Of a DNA stretch of 64,000 nt, positions 59,840 to 64,000 are shown piece after piece (the first letter of the stretch is position 1; each line of letters begins with the position of its first letter). Position numbers and translations under genes: made by a program. Source of the stretch: Tachypleus tridentatus. Lineage: Eukaryota > Arthropoda > Merostomata > Xiphosura > Limulidae. The notes under the pieces are model-generated. The model saw only the letters and a program-made list of their open reading frames with translations. It ran no database searches and was not told where the DNA came from. The DNA is taken from contig NC_134825.1 in assembly GCF_004210375.1 (NCBI RefSeq), positions 558,001 through 622,000 on the forward strand, read 5' to 3'.

Positions 59840-61254
59840 GTGTGTGAGCTGACCAAAATTGGGGCTGATTCTATCTACAACACAATGCACTCAGTCATGG
59901 CAGATCGAGGACTGTTTGATGTTGACTTGGTTGGACTTGCAACTGATTGTGCAAATGTCATGGTGGGAATAAAAATAGGTGTTGCTACAAAATTTAAGGA
60001 GGAATGCCCCTGGATAATAACAAGTCATTGTCTGGCACACAGATTACAGTTGGCTGCTGAAAAGGCAGCAAACCAGGTGCCATACCTTGTGAAGTACATT
60101 TCAGTTTTGAACCAGTTTCCAAAGAGCCTGAAATATTCTCCCAAGTTGTGTCGGGTTCTGGAAAAGAGCAAAGTATTGCATGGAGAGAAAAGCAACAAAA
60201 TCAAGCAAGTGTTCTTCACACATGGCTCTCTTTTAATGATTCTGTCCAAGCACTAGTCAACTGTATTGCATCTGTGATAAGCTGCCTGTAGGTCGTAGCA
60301 ATGGAATGTGGTACTCCAGGCCAAGCCTTGCTACATGGTCTAGTCCAGCAAATGTCATGTTACAGCTTTGTCATGATGACACATTTTTTGGCTGACGCTG
60401 TTGACGTTCTTGGACTTTTGTCAACACCTCTACAGAGAGCTGATTTATCTTATGATCAGGCTAAAGCAATTATTGATGGGTCAATTCTGTCAATTCAGTT
60501 GCTGGTGCACATCCCTAGTCCTTACACACAGACTGCACTAAAGGAACTCCCACAAGCTCCTGATGCCAGTGGTTACACTTCTTACAGAGGCCATGACATC
60601 AAAGATATTGATAAACAATGTGAAAAGTACAGATCAGCTGCTGAGTCATTTGTTGAAGAGGTGGTCACAAGACTACAAGTAGCATTCCCAGACACTAACA
60701 TCATGTCATTTTTTTCAATATTTAGTTCATGTCACAGCAGAGTAGTATCTGATGAGGATGATCTGAAGAAACTCATCCAGCACTTCTTTCATTAATGAGG
60801 ATGAGGCACTGACTGAATGGCTGCTACTAAGGAACATAATGGAACAGGATGCTCACAAAAACAGAAACGTGAAGAGCTTCTACAAAGAATACATCCACCA
60901 GATACGTCAAACTTTTCCAAATCTGTCTCAGCTTGTAGCAGTTGGATTAATGATTCCACTTACCTCTGTTGACTGTGAGAGGGGAATTAGCAGGTACAAC
61001 AGCATCAAAACAGACGAAGAAGCAGTCTGTCTGTGGATAAGACAGAAATGTTACTGAACTTATCCATGGAGTCCAAACCTTTAGATCATTTTAACTTCGA
61101 CTCTGCATTCAGATACTGGGTCACTCACAAAGACAGACGTGGGTACCATTCCCTGTTGAAGAAATGTGCTTCGGAATCTCAGGTGTCGACTTCTACCACA
61201 TCTATTGAGAATGATTTGGCTGAAGAGCTGCCATTGGATTTATCTACTTACTAG
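59840..61254 (+). pseudogene. hAT transposase-derived (ZNF862-like) pseudogene
   Basis: Three to four blocks of one protein read in shifting frames. Block 59840-60256 has LVGLATDCANVMVGIKIGVA and ITSHCLAHRLQLAAEKAANQ, the RNase-H-like core with the conserved D.A..M.G...G and CHAHR-like motif. Block 60301-60795 has MTHFLADAVDVLGLLSTPLQ and a helical region. Blocks 60839-61057 and 61033-61254 have FPNLSQLVAVGLMIPLTSVD then CERGISRYNSIKTD, the hAT C-terminal dimerisation motif. The N-terminal zinc finger and first catalytic Asp are absent. Frameshifts lie at about 60256, 60800 and 61030. AATAAA is present at about 61385. It is not a working gene. Confidence 0.88.
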
Positions 61255-61593
61255 TCATGCTACCGTATTCTAGTTTTAAGTCATTTTTTTGTTTCTGTGT
61301 TATTTTGAGAAATGTATCTCTATTTTCCTCTTTATCATGTTTATTTTGTTTGTTTGTTTTTTTTGGGGGGGGAAGATTGCTGGGAAATAAAACGTACAAA
61401 ACGTAATGTCTTGTAGATTTTCACATAATTACAATTATTTTTTACTGGATGAAATTGATGCATATTAAAAGTCATAAAAGTCATGCACCACACAGTTTTG
61501 GTGACCTAAAATTGTGGCTAAACTAATAAACAAAGAAAATTACTTTGTTTAGCCACAGTGGCTAAGAGAGTTATTTTTCTAGTGGAAGCCCAG
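61255..61593. other. 3' non-coding part of the hAT relic
   Basis: It contains a G run (about 61365), AATAAA, and an imperfect hairpin built from gtggctaaac and gtttagccac at 61515-61556, possibly subterminal repeats of the element. Confidence 0.5.
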
Positions 61594-61870
61594 CCACTGT
61601 CTTATAGTAAATGAACACTTCATTTCACTAAGGTCCATTGTCTTACAATCAGAGAATTTTGCATGTCACGAAATTCTAGTGTTTTACAAAAATTATCATT
61701 AAGACCTACTGTTTTACTGTGATTAATACTTTGCATCACTAAACTGAACTGTGTTACAAAAATGTTGGATGTCACTAAGTTACACTGTCTTATATTAACG
61801 AATTTTGCACATTATTAACTTTCACTGTCTTACAGTTTGTGAATACTACATTTTACTGTATATCACAAAG
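61594..61870 (+). repeat. ~41-bp tandem repeat, right part
   Basis: Diverged units (ccactgtcttatagtaaatg and so on) continue the array seen at 54741-55948. Confidence 0.85.
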
Positions 61871-62206
61871 TCTGTTTTATAGTATGCAAGAACTTTCTAA
61901 TGTCTACTAATAACAAATAGAAATTTAGTATATCTTGAACTACTTTATTGCTGTAGACCAGTATGTACCATTGTTTTTAATTACAGAGATGTAGTAAACA
62001 TTCTATTGTTAAAGATACAAGTAGAGATGTTCAACTCTATCATCATATTATAATGGTTGTGAAAATTCCTTGTGTAGAACCTAAGTTTTACTATATCAGC
62101 ATATCACAATACAAAATATCTTTACTTCCTTCAGCTTCGTTGGTTTATGAACAAGTTCTTATAACAAAATATTGTTCATAACTTTCATATTTTATACCAA
62201 TATTAC
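61871..62206. other. Intron sequence of the minus-strand gene
   Basis: Unique AT-rich sequence next to the donor gtaata (minus strand) of the exon at 62207-62366. Nothing else is seen. Confidence 0.5.
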
Positions 62207-62366
62207 CTAAGTCAGCGACTTCATATAGATCTAGTGTGACATCATGAAAAGCAGTAGGAATTAATTCAATGAACTTCTGTTTATCACACCCATTATCTGT
62301 AACTTCACAAACTTTATCCAGAAGGTCCATTAACCAGTTCATGCTGGAGTGGTGTTTCTGGCAAAC
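62207..62366 (-). CDS. Exon of the unidentified minus-strand gene
   Basis: The exon is 160 nt: 53 codons plus one base. On the minus strand the acceptor is gtttatttcttgacag and the donor gtaata. It encodes VCQKHHSSMNWLMDLLDKVC then EVTDNGCDKQKFIELIPTAF and HDVTLDLYEVADL. The peptide looks alpha-helical with repeated Leu/Trp/Cys spacing, like part of a large helical-repeat protein. I do not recognise the family. The phase fits exon 63179-63321 upstream and exon 53940-54064 downstream. Confidence 0.78.
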
Positions 62367-63178
62367 CTGTCAAGAAATAAACTATTTAACCAATAATCTT
62401 ACTCTACTTTCTGTCAATACTTACTGAACCCCTGTGTTTTTCTGACATCATAAGTTATATAAAAACAAAGTTTTCAAAGATTGGTAGATTTTGCTTAATT
62501 ATCTGATTTTGATACTGGAAGCAAATTTTTAAAAAAAATGACATATAATTATGGCTTATGATTAATAAACTGTAAAATATAAATACATTTTGTTGAACTA
62601 AATTCATATTTCTGATTTTACATAAAATAAGACATTACAAAATAGAGACACGATTTCACCGTAACATGCATCTTTCTGCTACTGTCTCGTGACATTAAAA
62701 ACAGAGCTACAATGTCAACACATCATCTTTAACTCTGCTACCTACTCATAACATTGACAGTAACATAGGAAAACTTTCCAACATTCCAATACATGTACAA
62801 TTTCGAGACACTGTCTTTTCTCCTACCAGCAACTTATGACACTAACGAAGGTGTGATTTCCCAATAATAGTTTTCCCTATGCTACAATCTCAAACATTGA
62901 AACTGTTTCAATGCATTACCTGTTACTATCTCACAACATTGATAAACACAAATTTAAAGTCACAATGTTTCCTTCTCCTACCATCCCATGACGTTAAAAG
63001 TAATGGAACGTTTCTCACTGCTACAATATCATGATGTTAACAGAGGTAAGATTTCAATAAACTTTTCTTACTGCTCCATCTCATAACACTCAAATTATGT
63101 TATACTGTATGTACATTTGCTACAGATCTCATTGTACATTTTGTATTTTAATTTAATGAACTGTAAGAACTAACTTAC
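62367..63178. other. Intron with degenerate repeat
   Basis: Between about 62640 and 63110 a loose motif of roughly 60 bp recurs (tgctac.atctca.gacattaa.a..agagctacaa), too worn to define. No other feature is seen. Confidence 0.45.
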
Positions 63179-63321
63179 CAGTGCTAAGTGGGCCACCAAA
63201 TTAGTTAGTTCTGTTATCTTGCCATTCAAAAGCTTGTTTCCCATCATCATAACTGTAACTGGTTCTCCACAGAGCAAGTATAAGGTTGCCACATTTTCAT
63301 ATAACCACTCTTCTGGGATCT
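63179..63321 (-). CDS. Exon of the unidentified minus-strand gene
   Basis: The exon is 143 nt: two bases complete a Glu codon, then 47 codons. The acceptor is aatattttacag and the donor gtaagt (minus strand). It encodes IPEEWLYENVATLYLLCGEP then VTVMMMGNKLLNGKITELTN and LVAHLAL. The residue pattern is helical with hydrophobic heptads. Sound splice sites and phase on both sides support a real exon. The family is not recognised. Confidence 0.8.
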
Positions 63322-63500
63322 CTGTAAAATATTAATTATTTTTATCATGTTTGTTAATGTCGGGAGAAATAAACACTTTCATATGCTAACTTGCAACAAG
63401 TCATATTCTTTTGTTGAAAGTCTTTGATAAAAGAATAGAATTGTATTTTATATTGACTCAACAACACATAATTACACTTTTCACTGAAATCAAGGTAATA
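63322..63500. other. Short unique intron stretch
   Basis: Nothing recognised. Confidence 0.5.
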
Positions 63501-63885
63501 AGTATAAACATAGTTTAGTTGTAACATTGTGACTCACTTGTCCATCTTCTATAAACATAGTTTAGTTGTAACATTGTGACTCACTTGTCCATCTTCTATA
63601 AACATAGTTTAGTTGTAACATTGTGACTCACTTGTCCATCTTCTATAAACATAGTTTAGTTGTAACATTGTGACTCACTTGTCCATCTTCTATAAACATA
63701 GTTTAGTTGTAACATTGTGACTCACTTGTCCATCTTCTATAAACATAGTTTAGTTGTAACATCGTGACTCACTTGTCCATCTTCTATAAACATAGTTTAG
63801 TTGTAACATTGTGACTCACTTGTCCATCTTCTATAAACATAGTTTAGTTGTAACATTGTGACTCACTTGTCCATCTTCTATTTGT
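63501..63885 (-). repeat. 47-bp tandem repeat, eight units
   Basis: Eight almost identical units of 47 bp (plus strand: tctataaacatagtttagtt then gtaacattgtgactcacttg then tccatct). On the sense (minus) strand each unit has tatgtttatag, then 11 bases, then gtgagt, a pattern like acceptor, microexon and donor. Confidence 0.96.
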
Positions 63886-63952
63886 GTAAATAACATTGAT
63901 GTGAATTTCAAACAACATAAGTAGAATCAAACACAACAACACATTCATTTAC

Positions 63953-64000
63953 CTGTCAATTCCTCTAAAACTGATATAATGTCGTCATCACTCCAGTCTT
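63953..64000 (-). CDS. Exon of the unidentified minus-strand gene (cut by window edge)
   Basis: The last 48 nt of an exon on the minus strand encode DWSDDDIISVLEELT and end with one base before the donor gtaaat. The other two frames contain stops. The one-base end fits the two-base start of exon 63179-63321. The acidic start (DWSDDD) continues beyond the window. Confidence 0.72.

Larger units (their letters stand above)
59829..61593 (+). mobile_element. hAT-type relic (ZNF862-like), possible 8-bp target duplication
   Basis: CCACTGTC occurs immediately before (59821-59828) and after (61594-61601) this segment, and the 41-bp array resumes directly at the right copy. Eight bases is the hAT duplication length. 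The right end (agtggaagcccag) could be a hAT terminus, but the left end (gattccttgctg) does not mirror it and the gene lacks its N-terminus, so the left side is probably truncated. CCACTGTC is also part of the array unit, which weakens the duplication as evidence. Confidence 0.65.

Overview
The window is eukaryotic and non-coding-rich: spliced genes, very long introns packed with minisatellites, and decayed transposons. It is most likely a chelicerate arthropod, and the tRNA-derived SINE families (clearest at 47665-47938) look to me like those of horseshoe crabs. That taxonomic call rests on pattern memory and protein resemblance, not on a search. There is a 500-N assembly gap at 2704-3203.

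Plus strand, 92-39649: nine exons encode the C-terminal ~530 residues of an atypical soluble guanylate cyclase of the Gyc88E / beta-3 type: the end of the PAS-like/HNOBA region, the signalling helix, the whole cyclase catalytic domain and a long tail. All splice phases agree and every catalytic residue I can place is present. The tail ends in a CaaX-like box (CSIL), which suggests lipid anchoring. The N-terminal H-NOX haem domain must lie upstream of the window. Only ~1.6 kb of ~39.5 kb is coding. Almost every long intron is filled with its own tandem repeat: 63 bp in intron 1; 42, 86, 84 and 40-42 bp in intron 2; ~21-30 bp in intron 5; 60 bp in intron 6; 60, 60, 58 and 28 bp in intron 7; 56 and 47 bp in intron 8. 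Intron 5 also holds a Tc1-type DNA transposon and a LINE reverse-transcriptase relic, and intron 6 holds a palindromic Penelope-like terminus.

39650-53880 is intergenic: a 34-bp array just after the guanylate cyclase stop codon, more arrays (74, ~39, ~44 and 96 bp), several SINEs, a solo Penelope-like terminus with a hammerhead-ribozyme-like core, and a decayed hAT transposase on the minus strand that splits the 96-bp array.

Minus strand, 64000 down to 53940: four exons in consistent phase, ending in a stop codon and an AATAAA signal, form the 3' end of a second gene that converges on the guanylate cyclase. I do not recognise its product. Its last visible intron contains a 41-bp array interrupted by a 3.9-kb Penelope-like element and by a second, ZNF862-like hAT relic. 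The Penelope-like element has two inverted copies and a perfect 13-bp target duplication; its inverted copy has lost the GIY-YIG endonuclease. The most interesting signals are the CaaX tail, the four hammerhead-like cores at Penelope termini, the structure of the Penelope palindrome, and the many splice-site-like motifs carried by the intronic arrays.
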